Assembly (NCBI RefSeq): GCF_002632585.1
Contig: NZ_NIBV01000002.1
Location: 1,940,561 to 2,004,560 of the forward strand
Length of the DNA: 64,000 nucleotides
Source of the DNA: Xenorhabdus szentirmaii DSM 16338
GTDB taxonomy: Bacteria > Pseudomonadota > Gammaproteobacteria > Enterobacterales > Enterobacteriaceae
Direction: 5' to 3'
This document shows, piece after piece, positions 50,026-60,053 of the stretch (the first letter of the stretch is position 1; the number at the start of each line of letters is the position of its first letter). The position numbers were made by a program, and so were the translations under genes. The notes beneath the pieces were generated by a model, which worked only from the letters and a program-made list of their open reading frames with translations, did not search any database and had not been told where the DNA came from.

Positions 50026-51000
50026 TTATGTTAATTGCGCCAGCAATAGACCCGCCCGCAGCCCAATAGCAACACGGGCATTAGGGAACAGAATAAAGTT
50101 TGCAGTAGATGTGATTTTCCAGGATTGGTTTTGTTGGCTGGCAATTTCAAAACCTTCCGGTAATTCAGTAAAGTTTTTAGTATCCTCTGGAATATGAAGC
50201 TGAAAGCTGTTGTGTTGTTTAATAATGGAATCAACAACATGATAGCGTTTAAGGGCCGGTTTATTTCGTTTGATGGAACACGAACCGGCAACCAAATCCT
50301 GTAGGGCAGAAGTGATATTGCTGAATCTGGTCAGGTCGTTCTGCCCGAACGGAAGCGCCTTACCTATTTCCAGCGTACAGCTGTCGGTGTTGAAGTGTTC
50401 ACTGGTAAAATGGCTGAATGTGCCACCCGGTGAATTATGGAAAACCACTGCATCAAGGTCACTGTTTTCCAGCCAGTGCAGGAAATCAGCCGCATATTCA
50501 CGCGATTGATATGGCAGCAACGCAAATTGTTCATGACAGGAACCCCGAATTGCAGTATGCAGATCAAGGTGCCTGTGCTTTGTTGAAGCCATGACAGCAG
50601 GTTCACTGAAAAACCGGCGAATAACCGTTTCCAGCGCCATGGCGCGGTGTGTTTCATTTCCCGGCGGGAAATTCTGGTGGCGGCCACCAAACATGCGGTT
50701 GAGGTCGTTATCAAGATACCGTTTTCCCTCACGCATGGCTGGCAGGTTACCGAAAATCAGCAGGAGGTTATGCTGTAACGGAAGTGTTCCCTGCACCAGT
50801 TGCGCCAATAGCTGGAGAAGTATTTCCACGGGTGCGGTTTCGTTGCCATGTATTCCTGCGGAAATAATCAGCGTTTCTTGTGCTGTTTTTTGAGGAAAGA
50901 GCTGCAATATTCCCTCAGCCAACCATGATGATTTGATGGTTGACGGAAAATGCAAGGTTTCCTCAAGTTCGTTTTCAAGCAATAAGGTCAATAAATCCAT
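50026..51000 (-). CDS. astE: Succinylglutamate desuccinylase AstE
   Basis: A 324-residue zinc carboxypeptidase-like enzyme that does the last step of the arginine succinyltransferase pathway, N-succinylglutamate to glutamate and succinate. Zinc ligands are visible in ISAGIHGNETAPVE (His and Glu) near residue 47 and LDLHTAIRGS near residue 148. The catalytic Glu is in SCTLEIGKALPFG near residue 210. It starts after AGGAGA, 12 bases after astB. It is the last gene of astCADBE. Confidence 0.93.
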   Translation of the reverse strand: MDLLTLLLENELEETLHFPSTIKSSWLAEGILQLFPQKTAQETLIISAGIHGNETAPVEILLQLLAQLVQGTLPLQHNLLLIFGNLPAMREGKRYLDNDLNRMFGGRHQNFPPGNETHRAMALETVIRRFFSEPAVMASTKHRHLDLHTAIRGSCHEQFALLPYQSREYAADFLHWLENSDLDAVVFHNSPGGTFSHFTSEHFNTDSCTLEIGKALPFGQNDLTRFSNITSALQDLVAGSCSIKRNKPALKRYHVVDSIIKQHNSFQLHIPEDTKNFTELPEGFEIASQQNQSWKITSTANFILFPNARVAIGLRAGLLLAQLT

Positions 51001-51012
51001 CTTATCTCCTGA

Positions 51013-52356
51013 TTAACGCTGGAACTCGTAGAGCGAACCGAGATTGAGGATCTGCGTCAGTTCATCAAGGGCAGAATAGACTTCATTCAATAATTGAGGG
51101 TCCGCCAGATCCGCCATATACAAAGAGTCACGATAGTGGTGTTCTACCCATGAAACCAGACGCTGATACAGTTCAGGTGTCATCAGGGTTGCCGGATTTA
51201 CCGCCGCCAACTCTTTTTCATTCAGAACAACCCTGAGCCGCAGGCAGGCAGGCCCACCACCATTGCGCATACTTTCACGCAAATCAAAGAAATGGAGTTT
51301 ATTGATGGGAGAATTCCCTTCCGTGACCAAACGTTGCAAATAGTCCGAGACATTTTGGTTCTGGCGACACTCTTCCGGCAAAATCAGCATCATGTTGCCG
51401 CCAGGCTGACTCAACAATTGGCTGTTAAACAGGTAGGATTCGACCGCATCTTTAATGGAGACTTGCTCTGTCGGGACTTTGATGGCAACCAGAGTTTGCC
51501 CGAGCCGGGCCATTTTTTCCCTCAATTCGGCCAATACTGATTGTTGGCTAAGGAAAGCCTGCTGATGATGAAAAAAGACGTTGCGGTTACTGACAGAAAT
51601 AACATCGTTATGAAACACACCGCAGTCGATGGCAACAGGGTTTTGCTGGGCAAACACAGTTCGGGAATCATCAAGTTGATGCAGTCGGGCGATGGCCTGA
51701 CTGGCTTCCAACGTCTGCCGGGCCGGGTAACGGGTGGGAGTAACACCTTCATGCAAGACTTTGCGCCCATAGACAAATAATTGTACGCCGGCTTCACCAT
51801 ATTCATTACAAAAACGATTATGATTAGCCGCACCTTCATCCCCCCAGTCAGCGTGTTGCGGCAAAGGATCATGGTGGGCAAAATAATCCTCTCCAGGAAA
51901 AGTGGCTTTCAGCGCCCGCGAAGTGGTGACACTTTCCAATGAACGATGCAATTTATTATTCAGGTTTGCTACCGTGAAATGAATGCGCTTGTCTGCACTG
52001 TCAGCCGAAGGTGAAATTGTTGCGGCATTTGCTGTCCACATAGAGGATGCCGAGCTGAGGTAAGACAGTAATGACGGTGAATATCGCGCCACCTTGTTTA
52101 ATACTTGTTCATCACTGCCCGTAAATCCTAACTGCCGCAATGCAGGAAGATTGGGGCGCGGCTGTGGGGGCAAAACCCCCTGCACCAGCCCCATATCAGA
52201 CAACGCCTTCATTTTCATCAACCCCTGAAGTGCGGCTTTGCGGGGATTGGATTCCTGTCCCTTGTGGTTCATGGCAGCTTCATTGCCGGTTGATAACCCG
52301 GCATAATTGTGAGTCATGCCCACCAAACCATCAAAATTTGCTTCAATTCCCGACAT
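51013..52356 (-). CDS. astB: N-succinylarginine dihydrolase AstB
   Basis: A 447-residue guanidino-group hydrolase that converts succinylarginine to succinylornithine, ammonia and CO2. The N terminus [17 protein letters not shown] fits the family. Catalytic residues appear in [11 protein letters not shown] (Glu), [15 protein letters not shown] (His) and [16 protein letters not shown] (Cys). I chose ATG 52356 because GAGGTGATT lies directly upstream; an upstream in-frame start at 52371 adds five residues. E. coli AstB has 447 residues. Confidence 0.94.
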   Translation of the reverse strand: MSGIEANFDGLVGMTHNYAGLSTGNEAAMNHKGQESNPRKAALQGLMKMKALSDMGLVQGVLPPQPRPNLPALRQLGFTGSDEQVLNKVARYSPSLLSYLSSASSMWTANAATISPSADSADKRIHFTVANLNNKLHRSLESVTTSRALKATFPGEDYFAHHDPLPQHADWGDEGAANHNRFCNEYGEAGVQLFVYGRKVLHEGVTPTRYPARQTLEASQAIARLHQLDDSRTVFAQQNPVAIDCGVFHNDVISVSNRNVFFHHQQAFLSQQSVLAELREKMARLGQTLVAIKVPTEQVSIKDAVESYLFNSQLLSQPGGNMMLILPEECRQNQNVSDYLQRLVTEGNSPINKLHFFDLRESMRNGGGPACLRLRVVLNEKELAAVNPATLMTPELYQRLVSWVEHHYRDSLYMADLADPQLLNEVYSALDELTQILNLGSLYEFQR

Positions 52357-52412
52357 AATCACCTCAGACATCCTATTTATTAATGGAAAAGATCAATACC
52401 GCACAAAATTAA

Positions 52413-53891
52413 TTAAGGCCGAAAAAAATCAAGGCCCGGCGCCGGTGTTTCAGGTAACACCACATTATCTGCCGTCAGAGAAGCCATCGGCCATGCGCAA
52501 TAATCTGCGGCATAATAAGCGCTGGGGCGGTGATTGCCCGACGCTCCTATGCCCCCGAAAGGCGCTTTACTGGATGCCCCTGTTAATGGTTTATTCCAAT
52601 TCACAATTCCTGCTCGCGCTTCCTGCAATAATTTGTCGAACAAAGCACCGTCAGGAGAGATCAAACCTGACGCCAACCCGAACCGTGTATCGTTTGCAAT
52701 GGAAATGGCTTCATCAAACGTGTCATAGCGCCTTAATGTCAGCAGAGGGCCAAAATATTCTTCATCAGGAACATCTTTGGCATCAGTCAAATCAATAATG
52801 CCGGGAGTCATAAAGGTTGAGCGGGGATCAGGCTGTGTCAGTGTGAGCAGCGGAACACCGCCCAATGCCAGCAAGTTAGATTGAGCTTCCAGCAAATTTT
52901 CTGCGGCAGCCAACGAAATCACACCGCCCATAAACGGCTGGGGTTCTGCATTCCAGTGTGCCGGAACAATCCGGCGTGCCGCTTCGAGCAATCGCTGTAT
53001 CAACGCATCCCCTTTTTCCCCTTGTTTCACCAGCAACCTGCGGGCACAGGTACAACGTTGCCCTGCGGAGATAAACGCTGACTGGATGACGGTGTAAACC
53101 GCGGCATCAAGATCATCATAATCATCCACAATAAGCGCGTTGTTGCCGCCCATTTCCAACGCCAGCATTTTCTCTGGCTGCCCTGCCAGTACACGGTGGA
53201 AATGAAATCCTGTTGCGGCACTGCCCGTAAACAACACACCATCAATTTCACGGCTGTCCAGTAGTGCGCCCCCGGTTTCCCTGCCTCCCTGAACCAGATT
53301 CAGCACACCAGCTGGCAGCCCTGCTTTCTCCCATAATTCCACCGTTTTTTCTGCCGTGACCGGCGTCAGTTCACTGGGTTTAAATACCAGCGTATTGCCG
53401 GCAATCAACGCAGGAACAATATGCCCGTTCGGTAAGTGCCCGGGGAAATTATAGGGGCCAAAGATTGCCATGACGCCATGGGGACGGTGCTGCAATATTG
53501 CCTTACCATCTGGCATAGCGGTTTCTGTATAGCCTGTGCGCTGTTCCCACGCTTCAATGGAAATGGCAATTTTACCAACCATGGATTGCACTTCTGTCCG
53601 GGTTTCCCACAGCGGTTTACTGGTTTCTTCGCTGATCACACGGGCGATGTTCTCTTTTTCCTGAGCCAGTAAATCAGCAAATGCCTGAATAATCGCAATG
53701 CGTTGCCCGACAGGCAATCTGGACCACGCCGGAAAAGCCTTGCGGGCAGATTGACAGGCTTCATCCACCTGATGGGAAGAAGCCCCGTTTGCCTGCCAGA
53801 GAACCTGTTGATCAACCGGAGAATATTTAATGACAGGCTGCCCCTGACCTGCTATCCACTCCCCACCAATGAAATTTGCTTGATGATTCAT
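52413..53891 (-). CDS. astD: Succinylglutamate semialdehyde dehydrogenase AstD
   Basis: A 492-residue NAD-dependent aldehyde dehydrogenase that oxidises succinylglutamate semialdehyde. The cofactor loop [13 protein letters not shown] is near residue 222. The general-base Glu is in [15 protein letters not shown] and the catalytic Cys in [14 protein letters not shown] near residue 288. Length matches E. coli AstD (492). GGGAG lies eight bases before the ATG. It follows astA. Confidence 0.94.
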   Translation of the reverse strand: MNHQANFIGGEWIAGQGQPVIKYSPVDQQVLWQANGASSHQVDEACQSARKAFPAWSRLPVGQRIAIIQAFADLLAQEKENIARVISEETSKPLWETRTEVQSMVGKIAISIEAWEQRTGYTETAMPDGKAILQHRPHGVMAIFGPYNFPGHLPNGHIVPALIAGNTLVFKPSELTPVTAEKTVELWEKAGLPAGVLNLVQGGRETGGALLDSREIDGVLFTGSAATGFHFHRVLAGQPEKMLALEMGGNNALIVDDYDDLDAAVYTVIQSAFISAGQRCTCARRLLVKQGEKGDALIQRLLEAARRIVPAHWNAEPQPFMGGVISLAAAENLLEAQSNLLALGGVPLLTLTQPDPRSTFMTPGIIDLTDAKDVPDEEYFGPLLTLRRYDTFDEAISIANDTRFGLASGLISPDGALFDKLLQEARAGIVNWNKPLTGASSKAPFGGIGASGNHRPSAYYAADYCAWPMASLTADNVVLPETPAPGLDFFRP

Positions 53892-53934
53892 TATGAAAAC
53901 TCCCAGCCATTAAAAACGTTAGTTGTAAAAGCCC

Positions 53935-54966
53935 TTAAGAAAAAAGAGAAACAAAGCGTACCGGCTCGCCATCATTCACATGGAGTGCATCCATTTCTGC
54001 GGGAGTCAGCCGCAATTCATCGCCGTCCATAGGATCTGAAATGTTCAGGAGAATGGCTTTGAAATCCTGAAAATGCAGATTGGAAACGAGGCACTGCACT
54101 CCATCTTCCGTTCGGGAAACATGGTCACTTTTTTTGGCATGGATAATCCGACTGGCTTTGACTGTGCGCACATTGTCAATTTCTGCATCCAAGATGGCCC
54201 CGGCATCAAAAATATCGACCGTATCGTGATAGGCAAATCCCTCTTTTTCCAGAATGATGCGGGCAGGCAACGTATTTTTATGCACCTGGCCTATAGCCTG
54301 ACGCGCCTCTTCCGGCAGTAAAGGAACATAAATCGGATGGTACGGCATAAGTTCTGCAATAAATGTTTTGGAGCCGGTCACGGTCAAATAATCCGCTTCA
54401 GAAAAAGGCACATTGAAAAAGTGTTGCCCAAGCGCATTCCAGAACGGAGATTCACCTTGCGAATTCGCAACACCGCGCATTTCCGCGAAAATGGTTTTAG
54501 AGAAAAGATGCCGGAATGCAGAAATAAACAAAAAACGACTTCTGGAAAGAAAAAGGCCGTTGCGCCCTTTTTGGTATTCAGGATCAAGGAACAACGTACA
54601 CAATTCACTGCATCCGGTGTAATCCTGCTCGACATTTAATATTTCAAAAGCGTTATAAACGCCGAGTTCACGCGAAGCACGTACCAATTTTTGCACGCGG
54701 AAGTTATAGAACGGTTCTTCCAGTCCAACGGCTACTTCCAACGCACTGACACCAACAACACGATGCTTTTCAGTATCCTCCAAGGTAAACAAAAAACCTT
54801 GTTGCGCTCGCCCCTTTTCATCGTTGAAAGAATCAATGCTGCGTGAAATCCGTGCCGCCAGATACTCCTGATTATTTGGTAACGTTGTCAGGCCAACGCC
54901 AGCACGGGACGAAAGATTGAGGATATCCCCTAAATCTTTATGTTGAACGGGTCTAAATAGCATCAT
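53935..54966 (-). CDS. astA: Arginine N-succinyltransferase AstA
   Basis: A 343-residue GNAT-related enzyme that transfers succinyl from succinyl-CoA to arginine, the first step of the pathway. The N terminus MLFRPVQHKDLGDILNLSSR and the internal blocks LCTLFLDPEYQKGRNGLFLS and FAEMRGVANSQGESPFWNAL are family-typical. GAGGTGA precedes the ATG at 54966. E. coli AstA has 344 residues. It lies 22 bases after astC. Confidence 0.94.
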   Translation of the reverse strand: MMLFRPVQHKDLGDILNLSSRAGVGLTTLPNNQEYLAARISRSIDSFNDEKGRAQQGFLFTLEDTEKHRVVGVSALEVAVGLEEPFYNFRVQKLVRASRELGVYNAFEILNVEQDYTGCSELCTLFLDPEYQKGRNGLFLSRSRFLFISAFRHLFSKTIFAEMRGVANSQGESPFWNALGQHFFNVPFSEADYLTVTGSKTFIAELMPYHPIYVPLLPEEARQAIGQVHKNTLPARIILEKEGFAYHDTVDIFDAGAILDAEIDNVRTVKASRIIHAKKSDHVSRTEDGVQCLVSNLHFQDFKAILLNISDPMDGDELRLTPAEMDALHVNDGEPVRFVSLFS

Positions 54967-54988
54967 GGTATCTCACCTCAACTTATTT

Positions 54989-56200
54989 TTATTCCTGGAC
55001 AAACCGCTTGAGGGCTTTTTCAAGACACATGAAACCGTCATCAATATCCTGTTGTGAGATGTTTAAAGCCGGGGCGAAACGTAATACATCGGGGCCTGCG
55101 ATCAGCGCAATCAATCCTTCTTCTGCGGCAAGATTAGTCAGGGTTTTCGCTTTGCCCTGGTATTTCTCAGCCAGCTCAGCCCCCAGCAATAACCCCTTGC
55201 CACGTATTTCACTGAATGCCTGATAGCGTTCATTCAATACAACCATTCTTTGAATAAATTCATGGTGGCGTTCTTGCACCCCAGCCAAGAATTCTTTCTG
55301 ATTCACCAGTTCAACAACTTTGCCACCAACCGCGGCTGCCAGCGGGTTGCCACCAAATGTTGTGCCGTGTGTTCCCGGTTGGAAAGATTCTGCGACATGC
55401 TGTTTGACTAACATAGCCCCAATCGGAAAACCACCGCCCAACCCTTTGGCACTGGTTAAAATATCCGGCTCAACCCCTGTTTCTTCATAGGCATATAAAT
55501 ACCCTGTCCGCCCGATACCCGTTTGGATCTCATCAAAAATCAGTAATGCATGGTGTTGATCACATAATTCCCGCAATGCTTTCAAAAACTCGGGGTCCGC
55601 GGGGATTACCCCTCCTTCACCAATGATGGGTTCAACAATGACAGCACAGGTTTTTTCTGAAATATGGGCTTTGATCGCATCAATGTTGTTATAGGGAAGA
55701 TGGGCAATTTCTTGCGGTAATGGTGCAAAATCTTGAGAATATTTGGGTTGACCGCCAACAGTTACAGTGAATAGTGTGCGTCCATGGAAAGAGTTTTCGA
55801 ATGAAATAATTTCGTTTTTATGGCTGCCGTATTTATCCAATGCGTATTTTCTGGCAATTTTCAATGCAGCTTCATTTGCTTCCGCCCCAGAGTTACAGAA
55901 AAAAACTTTATCTGCAAAAGTACTTTCGACCAGATTTTTTGCCAGCTTTAACACCGGTTCATTGGTATAGCCATTACCAATATGCCATAAGTTTTCCATT
56001 TGCGAACTCAGTGCATTTTTTAACTCATCATTGGCATGGCCCAATGAATTAACGGCGATTCCCCCTGCAAAATCAACATACTCTTTACCTTCCTGATCCC
56101 AGACACGAGAGCCTTTGCCCTTCACAGGGATGAAACTTGCGGGTGAAAAACAAGGCACCATGTATTGATCAAAGAGATTTCTTTTTATCACGTCTGACAT
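54989..56200 (-). CDS. astC: Succinylornithine transaminase AstC
   Basis: A 403-residue class III PLP aminotransferase (E. coli AstC 406) that converts succinylornithine to succinylglutamate semialdehyde. The PLP lysine is in [17 protein letters not shown] near residue 250, with the acidic pyridine-binding residue in [15 protein letters not shown] near residue 222 and [18 protein letters not shown] near residue 100. It could also act as acetylornithine aminotransferase (ArgD activity), but its place first in ast supports AstC. Confidence 0.92.
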   Translation of the reverse strand: MSDVIKRNLFDQYMVPCFSPASFIPVKGKGSRVWDQEGKEYVDFAGGIAVNSLGHANDELKNALSSQMENLWHIGNGYTNEPVLKLAKNLVESTFADKVFFCNSGAEANEAALKIARKYALDKYGSHKNEIISFENSFHGRTLFTVTVGGQPKYSQDFAPLPQEIAHLPYNNIDAIKAHISEKTCAVIVEPIIGEGGVIPADPEFLKALRELCDQHHALLIFDEIQTGIGRTGYLYAYEETGVEPDILTSAKGLGGGFPIGAMLVKQHVAESFQPGTHGTTFGGNPLAAAVGGKVVELVNQKEFLAGVQERHHEFIQRMVVLNERYQAFSEIRGKGLLLGAELAEKYQGKAKTLTNLAAEEGLIALIAGPDVLRFAPALNISQQDIDDGFMCLEKALKRFVQE

Positions 56201-57175
56201 TACTTTTTCCTCAAATAATTAAGCGATGAGAAGGAAGACAAATCCACATACCATTGAATTTAATTTCAAATAAACAGATTAATTTAATTATCTATTTATT
56301 TATTATTCCTTCTTTGTTTCCAATGACATTATCTATATATCTTTCTCATATGCCTTTGATTAGTTATTGACCTCATAATCTCTTTGGGTTTTAACAAAGT
56401 CAACACGAGAAAGTCACAATTGATTTACTTTATGATGTTTTTCACAATTTATAAAATTGTTTCAACACCTAATTTATGCATCATTTATGCATAAAAAAAT
56501 AAATAAAATGAGTGACGAAGATAGAATACAACGAAAATTAGGTAATATCGTTCAATAGTTATTCACAGGCCATGAGTTTCAGTTATGGTTATGATCTCAA
56601 AAATACGTTTGCAATTAACAACTTTTAGCCTAAATAGAAATAATAATAATTAAAATCAATAAGTTAAAAATATAATTATCAAGAAAGTCTATTAGGGCAT
56701 TCATTATGTATTCAATCTGTTGAGTAAATATCCACCGACGAAAAACCGGCTCCCTGGCAACAGATCATAAGCTTTGAGATCATCAGTACACCAAAACTCA
56801 ACATTGATGTTCCCAAAAGTAAAGATATGTGCGCCATTCGTCGTAGCAAGACTGCCAAGATATCGGCAAACAGGCGATGCTTATTGCTTAATATTCTTCG
56901 TACCGAAATCAGTGCAAAAATGCATCGGATAAAAAACAAACACGGCCAATATGAAAAATAAGCATTTGGGAAAGTTTTAGTTGCCGGTTTTAGATATTAA
57001 GCGAGAATGAAATGTAGAAATAGATATTCTCACTCTAAATAACGTTTAATATAAAATGAAAAAAACGCATTTTAGTAACACCAATTAAAATAAAAAATAT
57101 CTAATCGTTAAATTTTAATTTAATTATCTCAGGCAACCTTATATTTGTTGCCTGTGTGCATCTTAATAACAGAAA
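56201..57175. promoter_or_regulatory. 975-bp ast upstream spacer
   Basis: AT-rich DNA that must hold the ast promoter. ATGCAT, five bases, ATGCAT at 56476-56492 forms a 17-bp dyad roughly like an ArgR box, about 280 bases before astC. I found no TGGCAC-N5-TTGC sigma-54 element near astC, although E. coli astC has one. A minus-strand frame at 56712-56939 (75 codons, partly hydrophobic, for example HISLLLGTSMLSFGVLMI) may be the debris of a membrane-protein gene; I do not recognise it. Confidence 0.4.
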
Positions 57176-57553
57176 CTATTTTGGTAACATACAAAAGACA
57201 TTCAATTTATTACCATCCAGATCTCTGAAATAACCTACATAGAAACCATACTCTCCACGAGGACCCGGTTTTCCCTCATCTGTTGCCCCAAGAGCAATAG
57301 CTTTATTATATATTTGATCAACTTTTTCTCGACTATCGACATTGAGCGCGATCATTCCCCCATTCCCCACTGTTGCTGGGTTGCCATCAAACGGCTTAAT
57401 AATGCACAGATTTGTTACATTAGAATTTGGTCCCCAAGCAATAAAGGTGGGTGTTTCCATGACACGCTGAGCGCCCAATTCAGCAAGTAGCTCATCGTAG
57501 AATTTAGTGGCCCGGGGAAAATCATTCGTACCCAACGTGATATAACCAATCAT
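57176..57553 (-). CDS. VOC-superfamily (glyoxalase/bleomycin-resistance fold) protein
   Basis: A 125-residue protein with the paired beta-alpha-beta-beta-beta layout of the VOC superfamily. It opens IGYITLGTNDFPRATKFYDE and ends YGFYVGYFRDLDGNKLNVFC, the family-typical D-x-D-G-N-K metal or substrate strand. Members include glyoxalase I, antibiotic-binding proteins and dioxygenases, and the specific role cannot be read. The ribosome site is AAGGGG before the ATG. It is divergent from the peptide exporter. Confidence 0.85.
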   Translation of the reverse strand: MIGYITLGTNDFPRATKFYDELLAELGAQRVMETPTFIAWGPNSNVTNLCIIKPFDGNPATVGNGGMIALNVDSREKVDQIYNKAIALGATDEGKPGPRGEYGFYVGYFRDLDGNKLNVFCMLPK

Positions 57554-57942
57554 TGTTACCCCTTATATTCTATTTTTACAAATATCAAAAATGAGTTTAT
57601 GGGTGATAACCCAAAATCGCAATTAATTGAACAGATAATTTATAAAATGTTATGAATTCTATTTTTCCAGCTATTTTTTTGGTTACCGAACAGCTATTTA
57701 AACAGTACAAGAATAAATAATAACCCTCATCAAAAGACGCTTATGATATAATTAATACCTGTAATTAAATAAGGTGATCATATACATATTGAAATAAGTT
57801 TCATTACAATTATATTTATTAATATTGCCGTGCTATAAATCACGCTTGCAGTTTGAACAGAAAAAAACAACCATAATAGATTGTGTAGACAGATATATGA
57901 ATTCTCATATCAATTATAACCTTCGACAATGGCTTGTTTTTT

Positions 57943-59568
57943 ATGACTCTAATAGCTTATTTATATCGTCAATCTTGGATATTGCTGCTGGTATCGACAA
58001 TAAGCGCATTAATTAGTGGATTTGCCGGTGCTTCGATAGTAGGGATGATAAGTCAGGGCGTAACAGAACAAATTACCCTAACTTCGTTTCTTTTCAGTTT
58101 TTTTGGCATTTGTTTTATTTTTTTTATTACAAAGACTATCTCAGAAATTACATTATCTCATTTAGCTCAAGCGACTATTTTTTCATTGCGTCTGAGTTTA
58201 AGTAATAAAATATTACGGGCCCCACTCAAAAAACTACATAAACTTGGGCGACACGGGTTGTTGGCTGTATTAACCAAAGATGTTGATGTATTTGTACACT
58301 CTTTCATGCTTGCACCCAGCGTATTTGGCAATATCACACTTATTTTTGCCTGCTTCGGTTATTTGGCCTGGATATCCTGGTCACTGTTTGTCATCCTCGC
58401 GGTATGCAGCCTTCTTTTTATGTATCTTTTTTACCTATGGGAAAAACACCCACTGCATTTGATGACACAAATGCGTGATCAGGTAGATAAAATATACCTG
58501 AATTTCCAAAGCCTGATTGATGGCAGCAAAGAATTGCAACTCAATAAACAAAAAGGCAATCTTTTTATCAGCAAAGTCATTGCCCCGGCTGCCGAAACTT
58601 TTCAGAAAATTTGTATTAAAGCAAACTCTAACTATGCATGGCTGATTAATGCCAGTTCTGTCACATTTTATATCATTATTGGTGTCATTGTCTTTGTCGT
58701 TCCAATCTGGCTTCCGCAAGAGCCTTCAACCCTTTTTACCGTTTCACTGCTCGTTCTCTTTTTGTCTGGCCCTATCAGCGAAGTCATTGGTGCGATCCCT
58801 GAATTAAGGGAAGCGGAGGTTTCACTCAATAAAATGCGCCGTCTTGATGATGAGCTGGAAAAGGCGATATCAACGCAAACGGAAGAGGCTAACCCATTCT
58901 ACAACCAGAATCCGATAGAACTTGAATTGAAAAATGTTGTCCACCATTACATGACGGATAAAGAGGATCGCCAGTTTGCACTTGGCCCCTTGAGCCTAAA
59001 AATATCGCAGGGGGAAATTGTTTTTATCGTCGGGGGTAATGGTAGCGGTAAAACCACACTCGCCATGTTGCTTGTTGGTTTGTTTGAACAAGAATCCGGT
59101 TCTATTTCACTGAATGGGGTCAAGGTAACCTCCAGCAATAATGAACATTACCGCCAATTCTTCTCTGCCGTTTTTTCTGATTATCATTTATTCGAGCAAT
59201 TACTCAACACTGATAAGAATGTAACTGAAAAAGCAACGCATTATATTGAATCATTGAATATGGCCCATAAAGTCAAAATCGTTGATGGGGGATTTTCCAC
59301 AACTAATCTTTCCGCGGGCCAACGAAAACGTCTGGCTTTAGTGTCAGCGTATTTGGAAGATCGCCCTATTTATCTATTTGATGAGTGGGCAGCAGACCAA
59401 GATCCCGTATTTAAACGTTTATTCTATACCGAATTACTGCCTGAATTAAAAGCCAATGGCAAAACCGTTATTATTATCAGTCATGACGACGCTTACTTTG
59501 ATATTGCAGACCGCATTATTAAATTGGAAGATGGTAATATTAAAGAAATAAATAATAAAATGCATTAA
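57943..59568 (+). CDS. paxT: Cyclic-peptide/siderophore exporter ABC protein (PaxT-like)
   Basis: A 541-residue fused ABC exporter. Six membrane segments fill residues 1-290 and one ATPase domain covers about 325-541. Walker A is VGGNGSGKTTLAMLL near residue 363, the signature is NLSAGQRKRLALVSAYLE near 455, Walker B is IYLFDEWAADQDP near 477 and the switch His is in VIIISHDDAYF. This layout is that of the PvdE/SyrD cyclic-peptide exporter family. Directly upstream of the glycine-type NRPS it matches paxT of the Xenorhabdus PAX cluster. The ATG at 57943 gives MTLIAYLYRQSW; a TTG nine bases upstream is also in frame. No clear ribosome site was seen. Confidence 0.75.
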   Translation: MTLIAYLYRQSWILLLVSTISALISGFAGASIVGMISQGVTEQITLTSFLFSFFGICFIFFITKTISEITLSHLAQATIFSLRLSLSNKILRAPLKKLHKLGRHGLLAVLTKDVDVFVHSFMLAPSVFGNITLIFACFGYLAWISWSLFVILAVCSLLFMYLFYLWEKHPLHLMTQMRDQVDKIYLNFQSLIDGSKELQLNKQKGNLFISKVIAPAAETFQKICIKANSNYAWLINASSVTFYIIIGVIVFVVPIWLPQEPSTLFTVSLLVLFLSGPISEVIGAIPELREAEVSLNKMRRLDDELEKAISTQTEEANPFYNQNPIELELKNVVHHYMTDKEDRQFALGPLSLKISQGEIVFIVGGNGSGKTTLAMLLVGLFEQESGSISLNGVKVTSSNNEHYRQFFSAVFSDYHLFEQLLNTDKNVTEKATHYIESLNMAHKVKIVDGGFSTTNLSAGQRKRLALVSAYLEDRPIYLFDEWAADQDPVFKRLFYTELLPELKANGKTVIIISHDDAYFDIADRIIKLEDGNIKEINNKMH

Positions 59569-59600
59569 TCTATTTAAAAAGTGAAATGCTGTTCATCACA

Positions 59601-59624
59601 AAGAGCCTAATAATACAGGCTCTT
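59601..59624 (+). terminator. Hairpin after the exporter gene
   Basis: The stem AAGAGCCT / AGGCTCTT is followed by GTTT, about 32 bases past the exporter stop. It suggests that the NRPS gene 430 bases downstream has its own promoter. Confidence 0.6.
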
Positions 59625-60053
59625 GTTTAACTCTATATATCAACTGAACCTTAGTTCTTGAAATATAACATGAATGAAAAACCTCCATAGCTAATAAAAT
59701 TTAACACATAATACCCATAATAAAATTAGATATATCAGGGACACATTATTAGAAATGTATAATAAAATAATTTAATGTAAGATTATCTAATATCGCAAAA
59801 ATACTTAACGCTGCTCAGGTATGAAATGGCGTTAAGTAACGTATTTAAAAATGAGGCCATTCTTTTTCATTGGAATGGCTAGCTATTTTTATGTCGTTTG
59901 TCCCGAGTATAAAAATAACTCTGATTAATAGAAATAGGTGAGCAATCTATTTCGACGGATTATTTTTTCTTGATCTAAATCTAAGTGTGATTTTTTGTTT
60001 TATCAGTTCTCAAGTTTTTATTTTTAATGTACCCATAAAAAGGGAGCTATAGA
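59625..60053 (+). promoter_or_regulatory. Upstream region of the glycine-type NRPS
   Basis: About 430 AT-rich bases without a gene between the exporter terminator and the NRPS start, likely the promoter and leader of paxA. No specific operator is recognised. Confidence 0.4.

Noticed and set aside
56712-56939. 75-codon minus-strand frame with a hydrophobic stretch
   Set aside because: I considered a LysE-type permease remnant, but no signature could be confirmed. It is noted only in the spacer entry.
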